From the NCBI RefSeq assembly GCF_001676615.1, contig NZ_LYXZ01000016.1, positions 107,328-171,327 of the forward strand: a stretch of 64,000 nt of DNA, written 5' to 3'. The translations under genes were made by a program, and so were the position numbers. Of this stretch, positions 24,263-31,963 are shown one piece after another. The number at the start of each line of letters is the position of its first letter. Position 1 is the first letter of the stretch. This DNA is from Labrys sp. WJW (lineage in GTDB: Bacteria > Pseudomonadota > Alphaproteobacteria > Rhizobiales > Labraceae). The notes below the pieces were generated by a model. That model was not told where the DNA came from. It did no database searches and saw nothing but the letters and a program-made list of their open reading frames with translations.

Positions 24263-25534
24263 ATGAACATTCTTCTGATCGGATCGGGCGGGCGCGAACA
24301 TGCCCTGGCCTGGGCGATATCGGCAAGCCCGCTCTGCGAGAGGCTCTATGCCGCGCCCGGCAATCCCGGCATGGAAGAATGCGCGATCTGTGCCGCCCTC
24401 GACCCGGCCGACCATCCGGCGGTGATCGCCTTCTGCCGCGAGAACGAGATCGACTTCGTGGTGGTGGGTCCCGAGGCGCCGCTGGTCGCCGGCTTGGTCG
24501 ACGATCTCGCTGCGGCCGGCATCAAGGCCTTCGGCCCTACCAAGGCCGCTGCCCAGCTCGAAGGCTCGAAGGGCTTTACCAAGGATCTTTGCCAGGAATT
24601 TTCCATCCCGACCGCTGCCTATCGGCGCTTCACCGATGCTGTCGCTGCGCGCGCCTATGTCCGCGAACAGGGCGCCCCGATCGTGATCAAGGCCGATGGC
24701 CTGGCCGCCGGCAAGGGCGTGGTGGTGGCGATGACGCTGGACGATGCCCTTGCCGCCGTCGACGCCATCTTCGCCGGCAGCGTCGGCGAGGCCGGCCACG
24801 AAGTGGTGGTGGAGCAGTTCCTGGAGGGCGAGGAGGCGAGCTTCTTCGCCCTGTGCGACGGCACCACCGCCCTTCCCCTCATCTCCGCGCAAGACCACAA
24901 GCGCGTCTTCGATGGAGACAAGGGCCCGAATACCGGCGGCATGGGCGCCTATTCGCCTGCCCCCATCATGACATCAGAGATGGAAGAGCGCGTGATGGAA
25001 ACCATCATCCGCCCCACCGTACGGGCCATGGCCGCCCGCGGCACGCCGTTCAAGGGGGTACTCTTCGCCGGCCTGATGATCACCAAGGACGGCCCTGAGC
25101 TGATCGAGTACAATGTCCGCTTCGGCGATCCGGAAACGCAGGTTTTGATGCCGCGGCTGCGCTCGGACCTGTTGCCGGCCCTGATCGCCTCGGCCGACGG
25201 CGTGCTCTCCACCATCTCCCTGCGCTGGAAGAACGACGCGGCGCTTTGCGTGGTGATGGCGACCAAGGGCTATCCCGGCAGTTTCCAGCGCGGCTCGGAA
25301 ATCCGGGATCTCGCCAAGGCGGCTTCGCTCGACGACGTGCTGGTCTTCCATGCCGGCACCAAGCGCTCGGGCGACCATATCCTCGCCAATGGCGGACGCG
25401 TACTCGGCATCACCGCCAGCGGCAAGACCGTCGCGGAGGCGCAGAAGCGGGCTTATGAGGCCGTCGATCTCGTCGACTGGCCCGAAGGTTTCAGCCGCCG
25501 CGACATCGGCTGGCGCGCCATCGGCAAGGCCTGA
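24263..25534 (+). CDS. purD: Phosphoribosylamine--glycine ligase
   Basis: A 423-residue ATP-grasp enzyme that joins glycine to phosphoribosylamine in purine synthesis. It starts at the ATG of [17 protein letters not shown], the conserved PurD N-terminus; the frame is open further upstream but only through the palindromic repeat. Family blocks: [48 protein letters not shown] (ATP-grasp loop), [21 protein letters not shown] and [12 protein letters not shown] with metal-binding Glu/Asn residues. Length is standard. The patatin gene begins two bases after its stop. Confidence 0.97.
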   Translation: MNILLIGSGGREHALAWAISASPLCERLYAAPGNPGMEECAICAALDPADHPAVIAFCRENEIDFVVVGPEAPLVAGLVDDLAAAGIKAFGPTKAAAQLEGSKGFTKDLCQEFSIPTAAYRRFTDAVAARAYVREQGAPIVIKADGLAAGKGVVVAMTLDDALAAVDAIFAGSVGEAGHEVVVEQFLEGEEASFFALCDGTTALPLISAQDHKRVFDGDKGPNTGGMGAYSPAPIMTSEMEERVMETIIRPTVRAMAARGTPFKGVLFAGLMITKDGPELIEYNVRFGDPETQVLMPRLRSDLLPALIASADGVLSTISLRWKNDAALCVVMATKGYPGSFQRGSEIRDLAKAASLDDVLVFHAGTKRSGDHILANGGRVLGITASGKTVAEAQKRAYEAVDLVDWPEGFSRRDIGWRAIGKA

Positions 25535-25535
25535 C

Positions 25536-26387
25536 ATGACGCCCACGGTCACGCGTTCCAGCAAGACCGTGGCTTTGGCCCTGGGTGGCGGTGGTGCACG
25601 CGGCCTCGCCCATATCCCGATGCTGGAAGTCTTCGACGAGCTCGGCATCCGGCCGGTCGCCATGGCCGGCACCTCGATGGGCGCAATCTATGCCGCAGCC
25701 TATGCCGCCGGCCTCTCGGCCGCCGAGCTTCATGCCTATACGCTGGCCATGCTCGCCGATCGGCGCGGCATGCGCAACAAGCTGATGGCAGCACGCAGCG
25801 GGCGGCTGGCCGACCTGTTTTCCGGCCTCGGCAATCCGGTGATGATCGATGCCGAGGTCTTTTGCGACGCCTTTCTGCCCGAGGCCGTGCCCCAGGCTTT
25901 TGCCGATCTTGCCATCCCGCTCACCATTGTGGCCACCGATTATTACGGCCGCCGTGAGCGGGCCTTCACCGCCGGCCCGCTGCGCCAGGCCGTCGCCGCC
26001 TCCATGGCGATCCCCGGCGCCTTCAGACCGGTGCGCATCGACGGCCAGGTGCTGGTCGATGGCGCCACCGTCAACCCGCTGCCGCTCGACCACCTTGCCG
26101 GCAAGGCCGATATTCTCGTCGGCATCGACGTCTCGGGTGCCGCGACCATCGCTGCCGAGACCGACATGCCCGGCACCTTCGAGGCAATGTTCGGCGCCCT
26201 GCAGATCATGCAGGCCGCGATCGTCGATGCCAAGGCGGCGCATTATCGTCCCGACATCCTGATCCGCCCCAATGTCGGCAGCATCCGCGCCCTCGATTTC
26301 GCCCGCTCCAGCGTGGTCTTCCGCCTGGCGAGGCCGGCAAAGGAGGAACTGAAACGAAAATTGGCCAAGCTGCTGGAGCGGGTTTAG
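25536..26387 (+). CDS. Patatin-like phospholipase family protein
   Basis: A 283-residue protein with all patatin signatures: the oxyanion hole LGGGGARG (17-24), the nucleophile elbow AGTSMG with Ser47, and the catalytic aspartate in VDGATVNPLP (Asp175). It resembles the bacterial RssA-type group of acyl hydrolases, cytoplasmic with no signal peptide. The ATG is two bases after the purD stop, so the genes are co-transcribed although functionally unrelated. A hairpin repeat directly follows the stop codon. Confidence 0.92.
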   Translation: MTPTVTRSSKTVALALGGGGARGLAHIPMLEVFDELGIRPVAMAGTSMGAIYAAAYAAGLSAAELHAYTLAMLADRRGMRNKLMAARSGRLADLFSGLGNPVMIDAEVFCDAFLPEAVPQAFADLAIPLTIVATDYYGRRERAFTAGPLRQAVAASMAIPGAFRPVRIDGQVLVDGATVNPLPLDHLAGKADILVGIDVSGAATIAAETDMPGTFEAMFGALQIMQAAIVDAKAAHYRPDILIRPNVGSIRALDFARSSVVFRLARPAKEELKRKLAKLLERV

Positions 26388-26394
26388 CCAGGAT

Positions 26395-26417
26395 CCTTCT
26401 CCCCTTGCGGGAGAAGG
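26395..26417. repeat. Short hairpin repeat, copy 1
   Basis: CCTTCTCCC-CTTGC-GGGAGAAGG, a perfect 9-bp stem just after the patatin stop. The identical 23 bases occur at 47183-47205 after another operon, so it is a dispersed repeat that may serve as a terminator or 3'-end stabiliser. Confidence 0.75.
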
Positions 26418-26547
26418 CGGTGGCGCTCTTTCCGGCCCCGTTCGACGCCCCCGCTCCCTTGTCTCTTCCCAGCCCGGCCCTGAGGGCTTATGTGAAGGGC
26501 ACCGTCGCCCCGCACCGCTTAACCCATTCGACCGGAAAGGCTCCGCC

Positions 26548-27420
26548 TTGGCTTCCTCGCCCCGTCTCATCCATGGCTTTCGCGAGATTGCCAGCGCCTA
26601 TGACCTGATCTTCTGCGACATCTGGGGCGTCATCCACAACGGCCACAGGGTGTTCGACGGTGTTGCCGACGCCCTCATTGCCTATCGCCGGCAGGGCGGC
26701 GTTGCGGTGCTGGTCTCCAACGCGCCGCGGCCAGCCCAGTCGGTGATGCCGCAGCTCGACCGGCTCGGCCTGCCGCGCGAATGCTGGGACGCCATCGTCA
26801 CTTCGGGGGACGTGACGCGGGCGCAGATCGCCCATGTGGCAGCCAGGAGGGTCTTCCATCTCGGCCCCGATCGCGACCGGCCGCTCTATGACGGCCTCGG
26901 CATCCGTTTCGCCGACACGCCCGAGGAGGCCGAGGTGGTCGTTTGCACCGGCCTGTTCGACGACACCATCGAGACGCCCGAGACCTACAGGGATATGCTG
27001 GCGGGCTTCAGGGCGCGCGGCGTGCCGATGATCTGCGCCAATCCCGACCTCATCGTCGATCGCGGCGGCACCATCATCTATTGCGCCGGTGCGCTGGCGG
27101 AAGCCTATCGCGCCATCGGCGGCGAGGTGGCCATCTGCGGCAAGCCCTACAAGCCGATCTATGACGCCGCCTTCGAGACGGCCGCCTCGCTCCGCGGCAA
27201 GCCGACATCCTCCGCGCGTACACTGGCCATCGGCGATTCCGTGCGAACCGATCTCGCCGGCGCCGCCGCCATCGGGTGCGGCGCGCTGTTCATTTCCGGC
27301 GGCATCCACGCGCTCGAGGCCGGCCATGAAGGCGATGGCGTCGACCCCGAGGCGCTCTCTGCCTTCCTTGCCGACAAGGGCGTCATTCCCGACGCGGTCA
27401 TGCCGCGGCTGATCTGGTAG
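26548..27420 (+). CDS. HAD superfamily hydrolase, NagD-like (TIGR01459 type)
   Basis: A 290-residue HAD phosphatase of the class-IIA group. Motif I is FCDIWGVIHNG with the nucleophile Asp24 and Trp in place of the second aspartate, a hallmark of this NagD-like subfamily; VLVSNAPRP is motif II, KPYKPIYD carries the lysine and LAIGDSVRTDLAGAAAIG is motif IV. The cap domain lies between. The start is a TTG; there is no in-frame ATG before motif I. It directly precedes ribF (5-base gap), a constant neighbour in this order, so a phosphatase acting on a flavin-pathway or sugar phosphate is plausible. Confidence 0.9.
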   Translation: MASSPRLIHGFREIASAYDLIFCDIWGVIHNGHRVFDGVADALIAYRRQGGVAVLVSNAPRPAQSVMPQLDRLGLPRECWDAIVTSGDVTRAQIAHVAARRVFHLGPDRDRPLYDGLGIRFADTPEEAEVVVCTGLFDDTIETPETYRDMLAGFRARGVPMICANPDLIVDRGGTIIYCAGALAEAYRAIGGEVAICGKPYKPIYDAAFETAASLRGKPTSSARTLAIGDSVRTDLAGAAAIGCGALFISGGIHALEAGHEGDGVDPEALSAFLADKGVIPDAVMPRLIW

Positions 27421-27425
27421 ACATC

Positions 27426-28385
27426 ATGGCCTTCGAGCAGTTTCTCGATCCCGTCACCCTGCCCGCCCATCTTGCCGGCGCCGCCATCGCGATCGGCAAT
27501 TTCGACGGCGTGCATCGCGGTCACCTGGCGGTGATCGATGCGGCCGAGGCTCTCGCCAGGGGCTCGCAGCCGGGACCGCACCATCGGTCGCGGCCGGCCG
27601 TCGCCCTCAGCTTCGAGCCGCATCCGCGCAGCCTGTTCCGGCCGGACGAGCCCCTGTTCCGACTGACACCGCCCGCCTTGAAGGCCCGCCTCCTGGAGAA
27701 GGCCGGGCTCGACGCGCTGGTCACCCTCACCTTCGACCGGGCGCTTGCCGGCATGACGGCCGAGGAATTCCTGGAAGAGCTGGTGGTCCGGCGGCTCGGC
27801 GCCCATGCCGTCGCCGTCGGCTATGATTTTCATTTCGGCAAGGATCGCCGCGGCACCCCCGAATTCCTGGTGCAGCATGGCCGCGCCCTCGGCCTCGACA
27901 TCGCCATCGTGGCGCCGACGCGCGAGAGCGGCGAGGCCGTTTCCTCCTCCTCCATTCGCCGCGCCCTGGCGGCGGGCGACATCACGCGTGCCAATCGCCT
28001 GCTCGGCCATGAATGGTCGGTGTTGGGCACCGTCGTCCACGGCGAGAAGCGTGGCCGCGAGCTCGGCTTTCCCACGGCGAACATGGCGCTCGATCCGCAA
28101 TGCGGCCTCGCCCTTGGTATCTACGCCGTGCGTGCGCTGATCGATGGCGTGGTGCATGCCGGTGTCGCCAGTTTCGGCCGCCGCCCGACCTTCGACAATG
28201 GCCCGCCCTTGCTGGAGACCTTCGTGTTCGACTATGCTGGCGACCTCTATGGCAAGGAGATCGAGATCGCTTTCGTCGGCTATATCCGCGGCGAACTGAA
28301 ATTCAATTCGATCGAAGCCCTGGTCGAGCGCATGAACGAGGACAGTCGCATCGCCCGCCAGATGACGGCGCGGAGCGCTCCATGA
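27426..28385 (+). CDS. ribF: Bifunctional riboflavin kinase/FAD synthetase
   Basis: A 319-residue bifunctional enzyme making FMN and then FAD. The N-terminal nucleotidyltransferase domain has AIAIGNFDGVHRGH (about 19-32) and SSSSIRRAL; the C-terminal riboflavin-kinase domain has HGEKRGRELGFPTANMAL and VASFGRRPTFDNG and ends with FNSIEALVERMNEDSRIAR. Length is standard. No FMN riboswitch fold was recognised upstream. The stop overlaps the ATG of the proC-like gene by four bases. Confidence 0.96.
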   Translation: MAFEQFLDPVTLPAHLAGAAIAIGNFDGVHRGHLAVIDAAEALARGSQPGPHHRSRPAVALSFEPHPRSLFRPDEPLFRLTPPALKARLLEKAGLDALVTLTFDRALAGMTAEEFLEELVVRRLGAHAVAVGYDFHFGKDRRGTPEFLVQHGRALGLDIAIVAPTRESGEAVSSSSIRRALAAGDITRANRLLGHEWSVLGTVVHGEKRGRELGFPTANMALDPQCGLALGIYAVRALIDGVVHAGVASFGRRPTFDNGPPLLETFVFDYAGDLYGKEIEIAFVGYIRGELKFNSIEALVERMNEDSRIARQMTARSAP

Positions 28386-29152
28386 AACTCGGCTTCATCG
28401 GAACGGGCGCGCTGACATCGGCAATCGTCACGGGTCTCAAGTCGGTCGCCGACAACGACGTGCCGGTCGTGCTGTCGCCGCGCAACGAGGCTATTGCCGC
28501 CGACCTCGCAGCGCGTTTTGCCGATGTGCGGATCGCGGCCGACAACCAAGCCGTCCTCGACGCCTGCGACACGATCATGCTCGCCGTGCGGCCCCAGATC
28601 GCCGATGACGTGCTGTCGGGTCTGCGGTTCCGCCCGGACCATCGCGTCATCAGCCTGATCGCCACTCTGTCTCTCGAGGAGATCGCCGCCCTCGTCTCCC
28701 CGGCCGAGCGCGTCACCAAGGCGCTGCCGATGCCGATGGTCGCCCAGAGGCAGGGGCCGACGATCATCTATCCGCCCGATCCCGACGTCGTGACCTTCTT
28801 CGCCCGGTTCGGCAAAGCCTTTGCGGTGAAGGATGTTGCCGAGTTCGATGCGCTGAGCGTTGCCACCGCGACATTCGCCACTTATTTCAAATATCTCGAC
28901 ACCCTTCACGGCTGGCTGCAGGGCCATGGCGTTGCCGATCCGGCGGCACGCGATTATGTCGGCGCCCTCTTCAAGGCCCTGGCCCAGGCGCCGGAAGCGG
29001 CGCCCAATGCCGATTTCATGCATCTGGCGCAGGAATATGCGACGCGCGGCGGCATCAACGAACAGGTCCTGCGCGAATTGACGGATCGCAAGCTCTTCGA
29101 GGCTTTCGCCGAGAGCCTCGACGGCGTGCACCGACGCATTACGGCGTCCTGA
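28382..29152 (+). CDS. Pyrroline-5-carboxylate reductase-like protein
   Basis: A 256-residue NAD(P)-dependent oxidoreductase. The N-terminal Rossmann motif is MKLGFIGTGALTSAIVTGL, followed by IMLAVRPQIADDVLSGL and VISLIATLSLEEI, which match ProC; the helical C-terminal domain has YVGALFKALAQ. The typical C-terminal ProC proline/active-site block (TSPGGTT) is replaced by YATRGGINEQVL, a variant of the same place. It is therefore a ProC-family protein, but proline synthesis is not certain, and the symbol is withheld. It overlaps ribF by four bases (ATGA). Confidence 0.85.
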   Translation: MKLGFIGTGALTSAIVTGLKSVADNDVPVVLSPRNEAIAADLAARFADVRIAADNQAVLDACDTIMLAVRPQIADDVLSGLRFRPDHRVISLIATLSLEEIAALVSPAERVTKALPMPMVAQRQGPTIIYPPDPDVVTFFARFGKAFAVKDVAEFDALSVATATFATYFKYLDTLHGWLQGHGVADPAARDYVGALFKALAQAPEAAPNADFMHLAQEYATRGGINEQVLRELTDRKLFEAFAESLDGVHRRITAS

Positions 29153-29196
29153 GCAGGCGATCGAACGGAACCCGGCAAACCGCGGGAAGATCGGCA

Positions 29197-29886
29197 ATGC
29201 TGAAGAATTTCGGTGACGAGATCTGGATTGCGGATGGCCCGACCACCTCGGTGGCCGGCTTTCACTACCCCACCCGCATGGCCATCATCCGGCTATCCGG
29301 CGGCAATCTCCTCGTCTGGTCCCCGATCGCCTTGTCGCAGGATCTGCAGGCTCAGGTCGACGCACTGGGCGCCGTGCGCTATCTGGTGCCCCCCAATTCG
29401 CTTCATCACCTCTTCCTGGGCGACTGGCAGCACGCTTATCCCGGCGCCAGCGTCTATGCACCGCCCGGCCTCAGGACCAAACGCAAGGACATCCGCTTTG
29501 ACTTCGATCTCGGTGAGGCGCCCATTCCGGCTTGGGCCGATGATCTCGACCATGTCCTCGTGCCGGGCAATCTGATCACCACCGAGGTGGTGTTTTTCCA
29601 TCGCCCGAGCCGTACGACGCTGTTCACCGATCTCATCCAGCATTTCGACGCCGCCTGGTTCGACGGCTGGCGGGCGGTGGTGGCGAAACTCGACCTCATG
29701 GTCGCCCCCGAACCGTCGGTGCCCCGCAAGTTCCGCATGGCCTTCGTGAACCGGCCCGCCGCACGCGAGGCGGTCAAGCGTATCCTGGCATGGCCGACCG
29801 CGAAGGTGCTGATGGCGCATGGCGAGCCCATCACAGGGGACGGCCAGGCTTTCCTTGCCAGGGCCTTCGCCTGGCTGATCAAATGA
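29197..29886 (+). CDS. DUF4336 domain-containing protein
   Basis: A 229-residue soluble protein resembling metallo-beta-lactamase-fold DUF4336 proteins: MLKNFGDEIWIADGPTTSVAGF at the start, VPPNSLHHLFLGDWQ where MBL proteins have their metal-binding histidine loop, TLFTDLIQHF, and KVLMAHGEPI near the C-terminus. The canonical HxHxDH motif is reduced to LHHLFLGDW, so metal binding and activity are doubtful. It follows the proC-like gene by 44 bases in the same direction. No function is known for the family. Confidence 0.82.
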   Translation: MLKNFGDEIWIADGPTTSVAGFHYPTRMAIIRLSGGNLLVWSPIALSQDLQAQVDALGAVRYLVPPNSLHHLFLGDWQHAYPGASVYAPPGLRTKRKDIRFDFDLGEAPIPAWADDLDHVLVPGNLITTEVVFFHRPSRTTLFTDLIQHFDAAWFDGWRAVVAKLDLMVAPEPSVPRKFRMAFVNRPAAREAVKRILAWPTAKVLMAHGEPITGDGQAFLARAFAWLIK

Positions 29887-29894
29887 TCCGCCCC

Positions 29895-30839
29895 TCAGGG
29901 ATCGCCGGCGTGGCCCGCCGCGATGGCCGGCGATCGCGCGACGATGACGATCCCGGCCAGGGAAACCACCAAGCCCGCCGCCATGGCCCAAGACAGCGGC
30001 TCGCCGAACATCAGCCAGGCCCAGATCATCGTCACCGGGGGACTGAGATACAGCACCGAGGTGACGCGGGTGGGCGAGGATTTGCGCAGGGCGACGTAAT
30101 AGAGGCTCCAGGCACCGAAAGTCGCAACGAAAACCAGCCAGAGGATGCCGCCGACAAAACCCCTGTCGAGGACAGGCAGGACGCTGCCCTCATGCCAGGC
30201 GAACAGGGCGAAGATTGCCGAAGCGGACAGGCATTGGATGCACAGGCTCTGATGCACCGGCATGGCGCCGGCCGGGCTGCGCTTCTGCAGCAAGGTCGCC
30301 AGGGCCAGTGACAGTGTCCCGAGCACGGGCAGGCCATAGGCCCAGAGTGGGACATGGCCCATGTCGAGGGACCAGCCCGAGGCGATCAGGACACCGGCCA
30401 GGCCAAGGAACGAACCAAGCCACTGACGCGCATTCAAGGCCTGCCCCAGCACCGGCCAGGACAGGATGGCCACGGCCAAAGGCAGCATGTCGGCAATCAG
30501 GGCCACGAGGCCGGTCGGCACGCCGAAGACGATCGCCAGGGCAAAGCCGGCGAGGTAGCCGGACATCGCCAGCGCGCCGAACCATATCTGCGGCAGCACG
30601 TCCTTCCAGCGCAGCGGCGGCCCCATCGTGAGGGCGAAGGGCAATAAGACTAGGCCGGAGACCAGGCTGCGCCACAGCAGGATCAGGAAGATCGGGGCAT
30701 GGTCGATGGCAAACCGGATGCCGACGAACCCGGCACTCCATGAGATCACCAATGCCGCTTCGAGCACGAGCAGCACGGCAATCGCCACAACCTTGTTCTC
30801 CCGGGGAGAAGATGGGCTGACAGCCTCACTCATGGGCAT
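29895..30839 (-). CDS. EamA/DMT family transporter
   Basis: A 314-residue, ten-segment drug/metabolite transporter with two EamA repeats: the first from VLLVLEAALVISWSAGFVGI to about 150, the second from HVPLWAYGLPVLGTLSLALA to VVSLAGIVIVAR. The family exports amino acids, metabolites or drugs. The ATG (30839, with another at 30833) is 11 bases after the TetR stop, so this transporter is the likely regulated target of the TetR protein, and the two are co-transcribed from the palindromic operator region at 31439-31468. Confidence 0.92.
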   Translation of the reverse strand: MPMSEAVSPSSPRENKVVAIAVLLVLEAALVISWSAGFVGIRFAIDHAPIFLILLWRSLVSGLVLLPFALTMGPPLRWKDVLPQIWFGALAMSGYLAGFALAIVFGVPTGLVALIADMLPLAVAILSWPVLGQALNARQWLGSFLGLAGVLIASGWSLDMGHVPLWAYGLPVLGTLSLALATLLQKRSPAGAMPVHQSLCIQCLSASAIFALFAWHEGSVLPVLDRGFVGGILWLVFVATFGAWSLYYVALRKSSPTRVTSVLYLSPPVTMIWAWLMFGEPLSWAMAAGLVVSLAGIVIVARSPAIAAGHAGDP

Positions 30840-30850
30840 GACATCCGGGC

Positions 30851-31426
30851 TCAGAACCGTTCCAGGATCGAGGCGGCAATCCTGCGTGCGGTCTTCAGGC
30901 GCCCGTCATGCCCGTCCAGCCCGGCGCGCGACATGGCGCCTTCGAGCAGGAAGGAAAGATGTTCAGCGGTTTCATCGATCGCCGTGCCCGCGTCAGGCCG
31001 CATCTCGCCAAGATAGGCCCTGAACAGGCGCTCGACTTCTTCCTTCTGCGAGGCGACCGACGCACGGCCCGGATCGCCGACCGGCAGTTCCGCCGCGGCG
31101 TTGAGGAGGCCGCAACCTCGAAAACCCCATTCATAGGCCGCACCGGCGTGGTCCAGATAGGAATCGAAGATCGCCAGCACCCGCTCCTGCGGCGTTGCCG
31201 CGCTCTTGAGCCGCTCCTGATAGATCTCCTGCCATTCGGTGCGCCTACCCTGGATATAGGCATTCACAAGATCGGCCTTGGACGAGAAATTATTGTAGAG
31301 GCTCATCTTGGCGACCCCGGCCCTTGCCGTGATGGCGTCGATGCCGGTGGCGCCGACGCCCTCGCTGTAGAACAGTTCGGCTGCGGCCTTCAGCAGGCGC
31401 TCCCTGGCTGGCATGCGATCCGTCAC
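30851..31426 (-). CDS. TetR/AcrR family transcriptional regulator
   Basis: A 191-residue regulator. The DNA-binding domain covers residues about 8-55 (RERLLKAAAELFYSEGVGAT, then ITARAGVAKMSLYNNFSSKA). The C-terminal ligand domain resembles the YcdC/LmrA-like group (WEIYQERLK, GCGLLNAAAEL). A 30-bp palindrome begins 12 bases upstream of its start codon and is the obvious autoregulatory operator. It is co-transcribed with the EamA exporter downstream, a common sensor-exporter pair. Confidence 0.93.
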   Translation of the reverse strand: MTDRMPARERLLKAAAELFYSEGVGATGIDAITARAGVAKMSLYNNFSSKADLVNAYIQGRRTEWQEIYQERLKSAATPQERVLAIFDSYLDHAGAAYEWGFRGCGLLNAAAELPVGDPGRASVASQKEEVERLFRAYLGEMRPDAGTAIDETAEHLSFLLEGAMSRAGLDGHDGRLKTARRIAASILERF

Positions 31427-31438
31427 GTTCCTGGCTCC

Positions 31439-31468
31439 TTGATTAGGTAGACCGATCTACCTAATCAA
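31439..31468. promoter_or_regulatory. TetR operator palindrome
   Basis: Arms of 13 bases, TTGATTAGGTAGA (31439-31451) and TCTACCTAATCAA (31456-31468), are perfect complements around CCGA. It is AT-rich against a GC-rich background, lies 12 bases before the TetR start codon and overlaps the last codons and stop (31457-31459) of the VOC gene. Binding would repress the tetR-eamA pair. Confidence 0.88.
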
Positions 31469-31918
31469 GTCGTCTGTCAAGCCCCTTCCCGTGGGCGAGA
31501 TGGAACGGCTTCGAGCGCCTACTGTTCCGACTTTGCAGACGGCCTCGATGGGATGGCCATCCGGATCGATCACGAAAGCGGCAAAATAGGTCGGACCGTA
31601 ATGGGCGCGAAGGCCGGGCGCGCCGTTGTCGACGCCGCCATGCGCGAGCGCCGCCCGGTGAAACTGTGCAACGGCCTGCCGGCTGGATGCGGCAAAGGCC
31701 AGATGGAAACCGGTGCCGGGAGATCGCGCCCGCTTGCCCCTCAGCTTGATCGTGAACTTGTCTCCGCCGCCGGGCAGGCCGTAGCCCACCGCCTGGTCCG
31801 GGTCATCGGGCTGCAGATCCTCCCACACGCGCACATAACCGAGCGCTCCCAGGGCCGCGTCGTAGAAAGCGGCGGAGCGTTCGATGTCCCCGACGCCGAA
31901 GGAAATGTGATGCAACAT
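31457..31918 (-). CDS. VOC (glyoxalase/dioxygenase-fold) family protein
   Basis: A 153-residue single-domain vicinal-oxygen-chelate protein: MLHHISFGVGDIERSAAFYD, then FHLAFAASSRQAVAQFH and YFAAFVIDPDGHPIEAVCK, with His and Glu ligands in the family positions (His4, and Glu in PIEAV). Substrate unknown. The family normally ends near IEAVCK; here about 24 extra residues (VGTVGARSRSISPTGRG and on) continue until the stop falls inside the TetR operator, so the C-terminus appears to have grown into regulatory DNA. It lies between the GH15 gene (45 bases) and tetR in one direction. Confidence 0.88.
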   Translation of the reverse strand: MLHHISFGVGDIERSAAFYDAALGALGYVRVWEDLQPDDPDQAVGYGLPGGGDKFTIKLRGKRARSPGTGFHLAFAASSRQAVAQFHRAALAHGGVDNGAPGLRAHYGPTYFAAFVIDPDGHPIEAVCKVGTVGARSRSISPTGRGLTDDLIR

Positions 31919-31963
31919 GGCGGGTTCCCGAGGAATCGTGCGTGAAGGTTTCGCTGGCGGCGA

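Noticed and set aside
27100..27430. A possible FMN riboswitch before ribF.
   Set aside because: The upstream sequence is the coding end of the HAD gene with only five bases between them; no conserved riboswitch helices are visible.
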